Source: Flavobacterium sp. IB48 | Lineage (GTDB): Bacteria > Bacteroidota > Bacteroidia > Flavobacteriales > Flavobacteriaceae | Reading direction: 5' to 3' | Assembly: GCF_016405855.1 (NCBI RefSeq) | Contig: NZ_JAEFCA010000003.1 | Location: 182,253 to 246,252, forward strand | DNA length: 64,000 nt | Part shown: positions 1-10,128 of the stretch, piece by piece | Layout: each line of letters begins with the position of its first letter | Position numbering within the stretch: the first letter of the stretch is position 1 | Made by a program: the position numbers and the translations under genes | The notes under the pieces: generated by a model | What the model was told of the DNA's origin: nothing | Seen by the model: the letters and a program-made list of their open reading frames with translations, nothing else | Database searches by the model: none

Positions 1-788
<788 letters not shown>

Positions 789-857
789 TTATTACACTAA
801 TTCAAAGTCTAATTTCCTCACAATAAACTTCTCTTTCTTTTTTAAACTTTATATTGG

Positions 858-1844
858 TTATGTCGACATGATGTCAGACACTCTTAACAATTCTCTATCA
901 ATTTCTGATTTACCTTTAATAGCTTGCTCAAGTGGTGTTAAGATTACTTTATCTTCACGAAGTCCAACCATATAGTTCGATTTTCCTTCAATTAAAGATT
1001 CTACAGCTTTAACTCCTAAACGGCTTGCTAAAACACGGTCAAAACAAGATGGAGAACCACCACGTTGCATGTGTCCTAACACCGAAACACGCACATCGTA
1101 TTCTGGCAAATTAGCTTCAACATAATCTTTTAATTCGAATACGTTTTTACCAATTTTATCTCCTTCAGCAATTACAACAATACTAGATGATTTTCCTGAC
1201 GCTTTACTTTTTTGAAGCGAATCTAAAAGACGATCTAAACCTAGATCTTCTTCAGGAATAAGAATTTCTTCTGCTCCTGCACCAATACCTGCATTAAGAG
1301 CAATATGACCTGCATCTCTACCCATAACCTCTACAAAGAAAAGACGGTTATGAGAACTTGCAGTGTCTCTAATTTTATCAATACAGTCTACAACAGTATT
1401 TAAAGCAGTATCATACCCTAAAGTAAAACTTGTACCATAAATATCATTATCGATTGTACCTGGAATTCCCATAACTGGGAAATCAAATTCTGAATTAAAA
1501 ATTAATCCTCCAGTAAAACTACCATCACCACCAATAACAACCAAAGCATCAACACCTGCCTTAACAAGGTTGTCGTGTGCTTTTTTTCTACCTTCAGGGG
1601 TTCTAAACTCAACTGAACGAGCCGATTTCAAGATCGTTCCACCTTTGTTTACAATATTATTTACGCTACGTGGTCCCATCTCCTTGAAGTCTCCTTCAAT
1701 CATTCCTTGATACCCTCTATAAATTCCGATGCATTCTATATTATGGTATGCGCAAGTTCGAACAACTGATCGTATTGCAGCATTCATTCCAGGTGAATCT
1801 CCTCCTGAGGTAAGAACACCTACTTTTTTTATTGTTTTTGGCAT
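858..1844 (-). CDS. pfkA: ATP-dependent 6-phosphofructokinase
   Basis: Phosphorylates fructose-6-phosphate to fructose-1,6-bisphosphate, the committed step of glycolysis. The protein has 328 residues, the usual length of bacterial PfkA. Visible motifs are GVLTSGGDSPGMNAAIRSVV at the N-terminus (ATP site), GYQGMIEGD, GGDGSFTGG and GIPGTIDNDIYGTSFTLG (substrate and catalytic Asp), and GHMQRGGSPSCFDRVLASRL near the C-terminus. The glycine pattern GGDGS favours an ATP enzyme over a pyrophosphate enzyme. The ATG start is 1842-1844. It precedes gapA on the same strand, suggesting a pfkA-gapA transcript. Confidence 0.97.
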   Translation of the reverse strand: MPKTIKKVGVLTSGGDSPGMNAAIRSVVRTCAYHNIECIGIYRGYQGMIEGDFKEMGPRSVNNIVNKGGTILKSARSVEFRTPEGRKKAHDNLVKAGVDALVVIGGDGSFTGGLIFNSEFDFPVMGIPGTIDNDIYGTSFTLGYDTALNTVVDCIDKIRDTASSHNRLFFVEVMGRDAGHIALNAGIGAGAEEILIPEEDLGLDRLLDSLQKSKASGKSSSIVVIAEGDKIGKNVFELKDYVEANLPEYDVRVSVLGHMQRGGSPSCFDRVLASRLGVKAVESLIEGKSNYMVGLREDKVILTPLEQAIKGKSEIDRELLRVSDIMST

Positions 1845-2153
1845 TATTTAAGTATTAAAGTGTAAAATTAGCAAACATTCAGCACTTTTCGGGTTACGAT
1901 TATCATAAATTAATAAAATCTGTTAAATTCAAACGTTTTCGTTAATAAGTTTTTTCTAGGAAAAAATTTCATTAAAAATAATAAAACGCTATTTTTTTAA
2001 TTAAATCGTCAAAATTAACAATACCCTGATGAAGTGTTATAAAAATCAGAATTTCCTGCTCACATGGAAAATTTTATTAGAGTGCCTAAATTTAGCACAA
2101 AAAAAACCATTATGAGAATAATGGTTTTATAAATGCCGATTTTTAACAAAGTG
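1845..2153. other. Gene-free stretch between pfkA and the TamB-like gene
   Basis: About 309 bases hold the pfkA upstream region and, at the far end, the terminator of the tamB-like gene. A half-match to the flavobacterial -7 element lies on the minus strand (CAAACATT on the plus strand, 1872-1879), with no convincing -33 partner. No ORF or RNA gene was recognised. Confidence 0.5.
2101..2130 (-). terminator. Intrinsic terminator of the TamB-like gene
   Basis: An 11-bp perfect stem, AAAACCATTAT / ATAATGGTTTT (2103-2113 with 2118-2128), closes a GAGA loop. It lies 24 bases past the stop of the tamB-like gene and on the minus strand is followed by a T-rich run. Confidence 0.75.
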
Positions 2154-5100
2154 TTAATAATCGTTATCTGGAATCAATCCTTGATTATTAGTTGGTGCCT
2201 GCTGTTCTTTTTTCTTCTTTTCTTCTTCTTTCTTTCTTTTCTCCTCATCTTCTTTTGCTTTCTTCTTATTCTTTTCCGAATCTTTTTTACTTGTAAAATT
2301 CATGTAATCCGGATTTAGATAAGAATCCTGCATTTGATCGGCAGAAGAACCTTTTACAGCTTTTTCTATTTTATGGCTTTTAAATAACTTATTTACAAGC
2401 TCGCTAAAGGTATCAAAATCTACTTCATAAGAAATACCGACTCCTTGTGTATAACCAATTCCTTGTCCTATGTAATTAATATCATTTTCCTTATTGAATA
2501 AACGGAGATTCATTGTTCCATCTTCATTTACACGATATAAAATCTCAATATCTCCAACAATTGCAGATTCATTTACACCACCAACAGGAACTCCCAATTT
2601 ACCATTAATCGTAATTCGTTCATTTACCTGAGACGATATATTGGCCACAAACTGACCATCAACCTCCTGCCCTGTCCTTCTATCTGCAGCGATATAATTT
2701 AAGTCAATATTTACTTTATCATTATCTGATTTGATAATCCCTCCTAATAAACTTGAAGCCGTTTCTGTTAATGTTCCAGAGAAATCTCCCTGACTAAATC
2801 CGTCAGTACTCATAAACGAACCTGTCGACAGCAGATAGAGTGCCTGCGTCTGGCGAATATCTTTGTCATCAAGCTTATATTGTATTTCCGATTTTAAAAC
2901 ATTACTCACAGAAGGGAATTGAATATCAAAATTTGGTTCTGGACTCGCCAAATCTCCTCTCAATCCGATAACGACCTCTACAGGAACTTTTTTATTAAAT
3001 GAAGAAGTATTATCTAAAAGTACTGCCGGATTGGCTTGGGTTTTGTAAACTGCTTCCAAATTTAACTGAGCACGCATCGGGTTTCCTTCCCAAATAATCG
3101 AACCACCTTTTTTAACCGTAAACTTTTTATCGATAAGTCCGCCATATTTAAAGTTATAAGTTCCTTCATATGCCTGGAAATCTCCCCACATATTGAATTT
3201 ACCCAATGTATTAATTTTAAACAAAAGCGATCCGTATCCTTTTCCTTTCATACCATGACCAGAATTTCGATCTAGAATAACTTCTACTTCGGCATCTGGT
3301 GTAATATCAAAATCAAATTCCAGTTCAAGTCCGTTATAATCTCTTGTTTTCTCAACAATTCCATTAGCTAGATTGTACTTCTCTTTTGGCGTCACAAAAT
3401 GAATCCAGCTACTTTCTCCAACACTTTGCGTGTTATTGATTGGAATCTTAACCTCAGTACCTTTTTCAGATTTTGCATCTACTTTAATAAAAAGAGCTTC
3501 AACAGGACCTTTTATACTAGCAGATCCATTTATAAAGGCTGTTCCAAAATATGCAGCATCTTCACTGTCCTTTGTGTCCAATGCAACTAATCGTTTAGAA
3601 GTAACATTTAAATCTAATTTCCAATCACCAAAATTATTATGCTCGATACTTCCGTTCAGCAAACCCTTTGTCCCATATTTAGTATCAGTCAACTGATTAT
3701 TTCTAAACAAGAATTTTTCGTTAGTTAAATCAATTACGGTTCGATCACTCAGTTCATAATCAGTATTTAGATACGGAATTGTCATTCCTGCTTTCTCAAC
3801 ATACAAACGTCCATTGATTTCAGGTTTTTTCAAATTTCCAATAACAGCCGCGTTTCCAGAAACAGAACCTCTAACATTAGAGATAACATCACCTCCTATA
3901 GTTCCTAATGTAGCCAAATTGAAACCTTCCAGCTTCAAGCTCATATCCATGATTGTTTCTTTATTCTCAATAGCAAAAGTTCCGTTGGCTCGAAACGATT
4001 CGGTAAAGCCATTTTGGATCGATGAATTAACTGTGAATTTCTTAAAATTCTCATCTCCCGAAATATCAAAATTAAGCGTACCCAATTCCGTCTTATTCAT
4101 CACAAGATGGTCAATTTTAATGGATGCCGTGGGCTGATAAACATTTTTATTCTGCTTATAGTTCACATTTCCATTCAAATTACCATCAAATACAAATTTG
4201 GAATTTACCGGTGTAATTTTATTAATATCAACATCTTCAAAAGTGAGGACCAGATCTTTATAATCGGTGCCTTTTATAACTCCGTTTAGATCAATTTTTT
4301 GGTTTTCGTGAGATAAAACAATATTATCAAATGAGAAATTTTTAAAGTACTGATCAACTATAATCTGATTATCTTTTTCAGCATTTTCATTTAAGTACCA
4401 CAGATAGTCTTTAAACTTCATTTCAGATTTCTTGATTCCGATAATATTATTTTTATTCTTATCAATGGTATGATACAAATCTAGATTAAAGTAATCCTCA
4501 CCTTCATTTCCTCCTTTAAACTCCGAACGCACATAAAGAGTATCATTTGCGGTAACATTAATCAAATTAAAATCTCGTATTTTATAATAAGGTGTTTTTA
4601 TACTGTCTAACTCAACATAAGCATTATAAAGCGGATTCTTATTGTCAATATTAATACGGATGTTATCAAATGTATTTTTATCAGCCGTGATTTTTTTAGA
4701 TCTGAAACGGAATTTAAACTCTTGTAAATCAGAATCTATTTTCCCTCTAACAACTGTAGACGAATCAATATTAATTTCTGGATAAAGCATTTCGACCACT
4801 TTATCATAAACACGGAAATTGAAATTTAAAAACTGTCCTTTTTTAACTTTGTAAGGTTTATAATTGGTGTACAAACTACCAACTGAATTCATGATCAATT
4901 TATTCAATTGATCAAATCTAAATTTACCCACAATTTTTCCGTCAACAACATCATTTGAACTGATGGTAATCGTTCTCAAACGATCAGCATCAAAACTTGA
5001 ATTCAGATTTACTTGATCAAAAACATAAGTCGATTTTGGATTTTGATATTCTGCATCATTAATAAAAATATCACCCTGCAGATTTTCAATAGAATTTCCA

Positions 5101-6689
5101 GATAGCTGAACGACAACATCCCCTTTAAAATGAGAAATCGAATCGCCAACAAATTTAAGTTTTCGCAAATCCGAATTTTCGACATTGATATGGAAATCAT
5201 AACGATTTTCTTTTTTACTCAAATCTAGCAAACCATCAAAACTTAAATTCAAGTTAGGATCATTAATAGCAATTTGCCCTTTATAATAAGGAAGCTTAAA
5301 ATTTCCGTTTACTACTATATTATTATAGGTGTATTTATTGTAATCTAATTTCGAAATGTCTCCTTTTATAACAGTATTCAAATATTTTTCAGTAAAACCA
5401 ACTCCATCCACATCTAGATTCAAAGTAGTTCTGCCAATATCTTTTCGACTTAAAACAGCACCAACATCAAAGTTTGTCAAAATGATATTTCCAGAATAGG
5501 AAGCTTTATCAATAAAATCCATATTATTCATATGAAGATCGACTTGTCCATTTCCAAGATCGGTTGCCATTTTAAAATCTGTTTCTAAGGCTGTAGTCGA
5601 AACTTTTGCTTTTCCAACAATATTAAACTTACCGATTTTTTTCATTTCTTTCGGAAGCCTTTTTCCTAAAACCTCAGGAAGCAGCACCACGAGATCATCA
5701 TAGCTAGAAAGCAACTTGTCAAATTTTCCATCCATAGAAAACTTCTGTTCTTTACTGCCTAAAAGATTTCTAAAATTAATTGTTCCGTTAATTTTTGATC
5801 CATTTGTATCACTTAATCTTAGCCTTGTTAGCAGCATGTTATTAAGCGGACCGTCTAGTTTTGTTTTTAGCTTAAAATGCTGGTTTTTGCCTAAACCATC
5901 GTAAAAATGACGAATATCGTTTGTTGCAATAGAAGAAGAATCTATCAACACATCAAATCGAACTTTATCTGTAAAATCCAGAAAATCTGAAGGCTTGTAA
6001 TTTAGAATTGCCACGCCGTAAATTGAAGATCTTTTGGTTTTAATAGCCAGATTTTCGACTATAATCTGTTTTTTGGTATAACTAAATTTCCCCGCAAAAT
6101 TAGAAACATACAAACCACGGTGATCCATAAACGAAAATCGGTGAATGTTTGTATTTACATCTGGCCCATACAATTTAAACTCGCTGATATAAGCGTTTAA
6201 TTTTGTAAAATCTAGAAACTTTGGAGTCGTTTTATTTTCATCAATAACAGAAAATCTTCCTTTTTCTATATAACCATTTTTAGCCGTCAGCAAAAAATGT
6301 TTTGTTGATTTTTTCTTAGGCGTATCTTCAACTTCAAAAGCTTGTATAAACTTATTGATATTGTTTTCGTCTTCGCCTTTATAAGTTTTCAGATTAAAAA
6401 TTAGGCCTGTCAAACGCAAATCTCCAAAAATCAAATCTCCATCTAACAGTCTGCTGAAACTCGCAATATCGGTAGTAATAATATCCGAATAAATCATCGT
6501 TTTTTTATGATGATCTAAAATCGTTACTTTTTTCAATTTTACTCCGCCAAAAATGTTGATTGCCGTTTTTTCGACATTAATATTAACCTTGTAATCTTCG
6601 TTTAATCGGTTGGTAACGTAATTGGCAATCTGAGTCTGAACGACAGGAAGAGATAGTATGATAGCAAGCGCTAACAAAAGTAAAATCAA
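2154..6689 (-). CDS. TamB-domain (translocation/assembly module) envelope protein
   Basis: Very large envelope protein (about 1511 residues from the TTG at 6689) of the TamB/AsmA-like type, thought to bridge inner and outer membranes for outer-membrane protein assembly or lipid transport. The N-terminus is a single hydrophobic anchor (LLLLALAIILSLPVVQ), followed by about 1400 residues of short beta-rich repeats. The TamB C-terminal domain includes the EVEVILDRNSGHGMKGKG and WGDFQAYEGTYNFKYGG segments. The protein ends in a Lys/Glu-rich tail. The start is uncertain. The frame stays open to 6827 with a basic stretch KKVKKIISR just before the anchor, but no ATG is found, so an unusual start or an upstream TTG/ATT is needed. 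It is divergent from tsaD. Confidence 0.88.
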   Translation of the reverse strand: MILLLLALAIILSLPVVQTQIANYVTNRLNEDYKVNINVEKTAINIFGGVKLKKVTILDHHKKTMIYSDIITTDIASFSRLLDGDLIFGDLRLTGLIFNLKTYKGEDENNINKFIQAFEVEDTPKKKSTKHFLLTAKNGYIEKGRFSVIDENKTTPKFLDFTKLNAYISEFKLYGPDVNTNIHRFSFMDHRGLYVSNFAGKFSYTKKQIIVENLAIKTKRSSIYGVAILNYKPSDFLDFTDKVRFDVLIDSSSIATNDIRHFYDGLGKNQHFKLKTKLDGPLNNMLLTRLRLSDTNGSKINGTINFRNLLGSKEQKFSMDGKFDKLLSSYDDLVVLLPEVLGKRLPKEMKKIGKFNIVGKAKVSTTALETDFKMATDLGNGQVDLHMNNMDFIDKASYSGNIILTNFDVGAVLSRKDIGRTTLNLDVDGVGFTEKYLNTVIKGDISKLDYNKYTYNNIVVNGNFKLPYYKGQIAINDPNLNLSFDGLLDLSKKENRYDFHINVENSDLRKLKFVGDSISHFKGDVVVQLSGNSIENLQGDIFINDAEYQNPKSTYVFDQVNLNSSFDADRLRTITISSNDVVDGKIVGKFRFDQLNKLIMNSVGSLYTNYKPYKVKKGQFLNFNFRVYDKVVEMLYPEINIDSSTVVRGKIDSDLQEFKFRFRSKKITADKNTFDNIRINIDNKNPLYNAYVELDSIKTPYYKIRDFNLINVTANDTLYVRSEFKGGNEGEDYFNLDLYHTIDKNKNNIIGIKKSEMKFKDYLWYLNENAEKDNQIIVDQYFKNFSFDNIVLSHENQKIDLNGVIKGTDYKDLVLTFEDVDINKITPVNSKFVFDGNLNGNVNYKQNKNVYQPTASIKIDHLVMNKTELGTLNFDISGDENFKKFTVNSSIQNGFTESFRANGTFAIENKETIMDMSLKLEGFNLATLGTIGGDVISNVRGSVSGNAAVIGNLKKPEINGRLYVEKAGMTIPYLNTDYELSDRTVIDLTNEKFLFRNNQLTDTKYGTKGLLNGSIEHNNFGDWKLDLNVTSKRLVALDTKDSEDAAYFGTAFINGSASIKGPVEALFIKVDAKSEKGTEVKIPINNTQSVGESSWIHFVTPKEKYNLANGIVEKTRDYNGLELEFDFDITPDAEVEVILDRNSGHGMKGKGYGSLLFKINTLGKFNMWGDFQAYEGTYNFKYGGLIDKKFTVKKGGSIIWEGNPMRAQLNLEAVYKTQANPAVLLDNTSSFNKKVPVEVVIGLRGDLASPEPNFDIQFPSVSNVLKSEIQYKLDDKDIRQTQALYLLSTGSFMSTDGFSQGDFSGTLTETASSLLGGIIKSDNDKVNIDLNYIAADRRTGQEVDGQFVANISSQVNERITINGKLGVPVGGVNESAIVGDIEILYRVNEDGTMNLRLFNKENDINYIGQGIGYTQGVGISYEVDFDTFSELVNKLFKSHKIEKAVKGSSADQMQDSYLNPDYMNFTSKKDSEKNKKKAKEDEEKRKKEEEKKKKEQQAPTNNQGLIPDNDY

Positions 6690-6883
6690 CCCAATTAGGG
6701 TTCGTGATATTATTTTCTTTACTTTTTTGATAGCTTCTTTAATTTTAGTTTCTTTTAAATTTATTTTGAACAGACAAAGAACGGCTGTTTTTGATAAAAA
6801 TTCTTTAATTTTGGGGCACTGCTTAAATCAAAGAAATTTAATAATTTGATTTGTCAAATATAATTCAAAATTTGTGCCTTTAT

Positions 6884-7906
6884 ATGCAAAATCCAGAGGT
6901 TTTTATTCTAGCCATCGAAAGTTCATGCGATGATACTGCTGCCGCGGTTTTACATAACGACAAAGTATTGTCAAATGTTGTAGCCAATCAATTAATTCAC
7001 AACCAATATGGAGGCGTAGTTCCAGAATTGGCCTCACGCGCGCATCAGCAGAATATTGTTCCAGTGATAGATGCCGCACTTCGCAAAGCAAATGTACAAA
7101 AAGAACAGCTAAGCGCAATCGCATTTACGCAAGGGCCAGGATTGATGGGCTCTCTATTGGTGGGAACTTCTTTCAGTAAATCATTATCGTTAGCCTTAAA
7201 CGTGCCTCTAATTGCTGTAAATCACATGCATGCTCATATTCTAGCTCATTTTATTGATGAAGAAGGCTATGACAAACCAGAATTTCCATTTTTAGCCTTA
7301 ACAATCAGTGGTGGACATACTCAAATTGTAAAAGTGAATAGCTTCTTTGATATGGAAATCATTGGAGAAACTACAGATGATGCTGTTGGTGAAGCATTCG
7401 ATAAAAGCGCAAAAATTCTTGGACTTCCTTATCCTGGTGGACCTTTGATTGATAAATATGCGAAAGAAGGAAATCCGAAAGCCTTTCCTTTCACAAAACC
7501 TAAAGTTCCGGGATTAGATTTTAGTTTCTCAGGATTGAAAACAGCTATTTTGTATTTCATTCAAAAAAACAAACAGCAGAATCCAAATTTTATTGAAGAA
7601 AATCTAAATGATATTTGCGCTTCTATTCAACACACCATTATCGAAATTTTGATGGATAAAATAAAATTGGCTGTAAAAGAAACTGGAATTACTCAAATTG
7701 CTATTGGCGGAGGAGTTTCGGCAAATTCTGGAATCAGAGCAACTTTAAAAGAAACTGAAAGCAAATACGGTTGGAAAACTTTTATTCCAAAATTTGAATA
7801 TACAACAGATAATGCTGCAATGATTGGAATTGTAGGATACCAAAAATACTTGTCTAATCGTTTTGAAACTTCTGCTGTAGTTTCTAAAGCAAGAATCGAA
7901 TTTTAA
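6884..7906 (+). CDS. tsaD: tRNA N6-adenosine threonylcarbamoyltransferase TsaD
   Basis: Transfers threonylcarbamoyl to A37 of ANN-decoding tRNAs, with TsaB/TsaE partners not in this window. It is an ASKHA-fold protein. It shows ILAIESSCDDTAAAVL at the N-terminus, the metal-binding HMHAHILAHF motif, SGGHTQIVKV, and a C-terminal GGGVSANSGIR. The ATG at 6884 gives 340 residues, the normal length. An upstream TTG at 6851 would add 11 unconserved residues and was not used. It is followed after 2 bases by rsmE, so the two RNA-modification genes probably share an operon. Confidence 0.97.
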   Translation: MQNPEVFILAIESSCDDTAAAVLHNDKVLSNVVANQLIHNQYGGVVPELASRAHQQNIVPVIDAALRKANVQKEQLSAIAFTQGPGLMGSLLVGTSFSKSLSLALNVPLIAVNHMHAHILAHFIDEEGYDKPEFPFLALTISGGHTQIVKVNSFFDMEIIGETTDDAVGEAFDKSAKILGLPYPGGPLIDKYAKEGNPKAFPFTKPKVPGLDFSFSGLKTAILYFIQKNKQQNPNFIEENLNDICASIQHTIIEILMDKIKLAVKETGITQIAIGGGVSANSGIRATLKETESKYGWKTFIPKFEYTTDNAAMIGIVGYQKYLSNRFETSAVVSKARIEF

Positions 7907-7908
7907 TC

Positions 7909-8622
7909 ATGCAGTTATTTTTTAATCCGAATATAGACGAAACAACCGAAAGTTTTTCTTTTGATAAAGAAGAAAGCCGTCATATTATAAAAGTTCTTCG
8001 AAAAAAAGATTCAGATATTCTGCATGTTACCAATGGTTTTGGATTATTATTTGAAACTCAGATTACTCTGGCTTCAGATAATAAATGTACCGTTGAAGTA
8101 CTTTCTATAAAAAATGCCGAAAAGCCAAAATTTCATTTGCATTTGGCTGTTGCGCCCACTAAAATGAATGATCGTTTTGAATGGTTTTTAGAAAAAGCAA
8201 CTGAAATTGGCATTCAAGAAATTACACCTATTTTCTGTGATCGTTCGGAGCGAAAAGTAATTAATCGTGATCGTTTCGAAAAAATCATTTTATCAGCAAT
8301 GAAACAATGCAACGAAACATTTCTTCCAAAATTAAATGAAGCTGTTTCTTATAAAGAGTTCATTAAACAAAAACAAAATGGCTTACAATTAATTGCGCAT
8401 TGCGAAGAAACGGATAAAAAGTCACTAAAAGAGGTTTTAAAACCAAATGAAGATGTTACGATTTTAATTGGCCCAGAAGGCGATTTTTCTGAAAAGGAAA
8501 TTGCATTGGCAATAGAAAACAATTACAAACCTGTAACTTTAGGAAATACGCGTTTAAGAACAGAAACAGCGGCGGTTGTGGCTTGTCATAGTGTTGTTTT
8601 CTTTAATGAAGTTTCTAATTAA
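7909..8622 (+). CDS. rsmE: 16S rRNA m3U1498 methyltransferase RsmE
   Basis: SPOUT-fold methyltransferase for U1498 of 16S rRNA. The protein has 237 residues. The N-terminal PUA-like part contains HIIKVLRKKDSD. The SPOUT core shows KATEIGIQEITPIFCDRSER, then TILIGPEGDFSEKEI and the knot motif LGNTRLRTETAAV near the C-terminus. It begins 2 bases after tsaD, consistent with translational coupling. No anomalies. Confidence 0.97.
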   Translation: MQLFFNPNIDETTESFSFDKEESRHIIKVLRKKDSDILHVTNGFGLLFETQITLASDNKCTVEVLSIKNAEKPKFHLHLAVAPTKMNDRFEWFLEKATEIGIQEITPIFCDRSERKVINRDRFEKIILSAMKQCNETFLPKLNEAVSYKEFIKQKQNGLQLIAHCEETDKKSLKEVLKPNEDVTILIGPEGDFSEKEIALAIENNYKPVTLGNTRLRTETAAVVACHSVVFFNEVSN

Positions 8623-8630
8623 ACACAATT

Positions 8631-8654
8631 TTGTCATTTCGACGAAAGAGAAAT
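8631..8654 (+). repeat. Single arm of the GTCATTTCGA palindromic repeat
   Basis: TTGTCATTTCGACGAAAGAG matches the left arm of the inverted repeats at 32324, 41061 and 56439, but no right arm follows. It lies 9 bases past the rsmE stop. Confidence 0.6.
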
Positions 8655-8687
8655 AGTACGGTAAAGCCCTATAATTTAAAAAATCAA

Positions 8688-9326
8688 ATGAAAAAAATAT
8701 TTTACTTATTATTACTTTTTTCAATCTCTTCTTTTTCGCAAGAAATTGCTTTGCTTAAATATAGCGGCGGCGGCGATTGGTATGCAAATCCGACATCATT
8801 GCCAAATTTAATCAGTTTCTGCAATGCTAATATTAATACCCGTATTAAAAGCAAACCTTCTACTGTAGAACCAAGCAATCCAGATTTACTTTCGTATCCA
8901 TTTGTACATATGACTGGTCACGGAAATGTCGTTTTTAGCGATGCTGACGTAACCAATTTAAGAAATTATCTAACGGCTGGAGGTTTTCTGCATATCGATG
9001 ACAATTACGGAATGGATCAATTTATTAGAAAAGAAATCAAAAAAATATTTCCGAATAATAATTTAGTTGAACTTCCAGCAAATCATCCAATTTTTCAGAA
9101 ACCATTTCCTTTTCCAAACGGATTACCAAAAATTCACGAACATGACGGAACTCGTCCGCAGGCATTCGGAATTTTTATTGATAACAAACTTGTTTTACTT
9201 TATACTTACGAATGCGATTTGGGTGATGGTTGGGAAGATCCTGAAGTTCATAACGATCCTGCAAACGTAAGAGACAAAGCGCTAAAAATGGGCGCCAACA
9301 TTATCAATTATATTTTTACCAATTAA
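8688..9326 (+). CDS. DUF4159 domain-containing exported protein
   Basis: Function unknown. From the ATG at 8688 the protein has 212 residues. It starts with a signal peptide (MKKIFYLLLLFSISSFSQ), then a DUF4159 domain with LLSYPFVHMTGHGNVVFSD, LRNYLTAGGFLHIDDNYG and a C-terminal YECDLGDGWEDPEVHNDP. The fold is related to glutamine-amidotransferase-like domains. A longer reading from 8631 is rejected because those residues only translate a repeat arm. It sits between rsmE and a TrmH-type gene on the same strand, with no clear functional link. Confidence 0.88.
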   Translation: MKKIFYLLLLFSISSFSQEIALLKYSGGGDWYANPTSLPNLISFCNANINTRIKSKPSTVEPSNPDLLSYPFVHMTGHGNVVFSDADVTNLRNYLTAGGFLHIDDNYGMDQFIRKEIKKIFPNNNLVELPANHPIFQKPFPFPNGLPKIHEHDGTRPQAFGIFIDNKLVLLYTYECDLGDGWEDPEVHNDPANVRDKALKMGANIINYIFTN

Positions 9327-9336
9327 ATTTTAGAAA

Positions 9337-9834
9337 GTGCAGCTAACTCACGAAGAAAATCAATTTGAAAGAAAAACATTTCCTATTACTTTAATATGTG
9401 ATCATATTTACTTTCAACAGAATATTGGTTCTTTATTCAGAATATCTGAAGCTTTTGGAGTTGAAAATATTATATTTTTCGGAAAAGATATTCCGCTGAC
9501 ACCACGTAAAATCAATAAAACTTCACGCAGTACGCATCTTCATGTGGCTCATTCTGTTATTGAAGATTTTGGCGAACTTCAATCCTATTTACTTGATAAT
9601 AATTTTGAAATTATTGCCTTAGAAATCACTTCGAATAGTAAACCCTTAAAAGAAGTTATGATTCCTTTCGACAAAAAAATCGCTCTTTTGATTGGAAGTG
9701 AAATTAATGGAATTTCTGAGGAACTTCTAAAACTTTCTCATCAAATTGTACATATCAATATGTTTGGCAAAAACAGCAGTATGAATGTGGTTCAGGCTGC
9801 AAGTATTGCACTTTATGAAATAACTTCTTTGTAA
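9337..9834 (+). CDS. TrmH/SpoU-family RNA methyltransferase
   Basis: Predicted SAM-dependent 2'-O-methyltransferase of tRNA or rRNA; the exact nucleotide cannot be told. The protein has 165 residues from a GTG at 9337 (10 bases after the DUF4159 gene). The SpoU signature includes ICDHIYFQQNIGSLFRISEA (motif 1 Asn/Arg), LLIGSEINGISEELL (motif 2) and INMFGKNSSMNVVQAASIAL (motif 3, with the trefoil-knot Asn). It is third in a run of RNA-modification genes (tsaD, rsmE, this one). Confidence 0.9.
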   Translation: MQLTHEENQFERKTFPITLICDHIYFQQNIGSLFRISEAFGVENIIFFGKDIPLTPRKINKTSRSTHLHVAHSVIEDFGELQSYLLDNNFEIIALEITSNSKPLKEVMIPFDKKIALLIGSEINGISEELLKLSHQIVHINMFGKNSSMNVVQAASIALYEITSL

Positions 9835-10013
9835 GACATACTTTAAAACCGTTTTTTTCTTCCCTCAAGTCAAAAATTTACTGATTCTGCAAATACAAAA
9901 AATCGTTAAACTGCAAATAATCAAGACGTAATGCATTAAAAAAATAAAAAAGAAAGAAATAACTTATTAATATTTTATATATATTTTTTGTAGGAATCAG
10001 TATTTGTAAGGGT

Positions 10014-10042
10014 TTGTAAAATTTCTCACAAAATAATCTTTG
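10014..10042 (+). promoter_or_regulatory. Possible flavobacterial promoter of the M43 protease gene
   Basis: TTG (10014-10016), 18 bases, then AATCTTTG (10035-10042), one mismatch from TAnnTTTG. It lies 87 bases before the protease ATG, in a 294-base gap that otherwise holds only AT-rich sequence. Confidence 0.35.
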
Positions 10043-10128
10043 TAATATTTTTCTACAATATTTTTTTGTTATAAAATTGCTGCATTATTCAACTAATCAA
10101 CATTTTTATAACAAAAACCCAAATTATT

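Noticed and set aside
1848..1868. TTAAGTATTAA near the pfkA start as a fifth FNR-like site
   Set aside because: Only one half-site matches; the second half (AGTGTAA) departs from TACTTAA.
6851..6883. TTG start for tsaD
   Set aside because: The added 11 residues are not like TsaD; the ATG at 6884 gives the normal N-terminus.
8631..8687. N-terminal extension of the DUF4159 protein from a TTG start
   Set aside because: The 19 extra residues translate a palindromic repeat arm and precede an otherwise perfect signal peptide.
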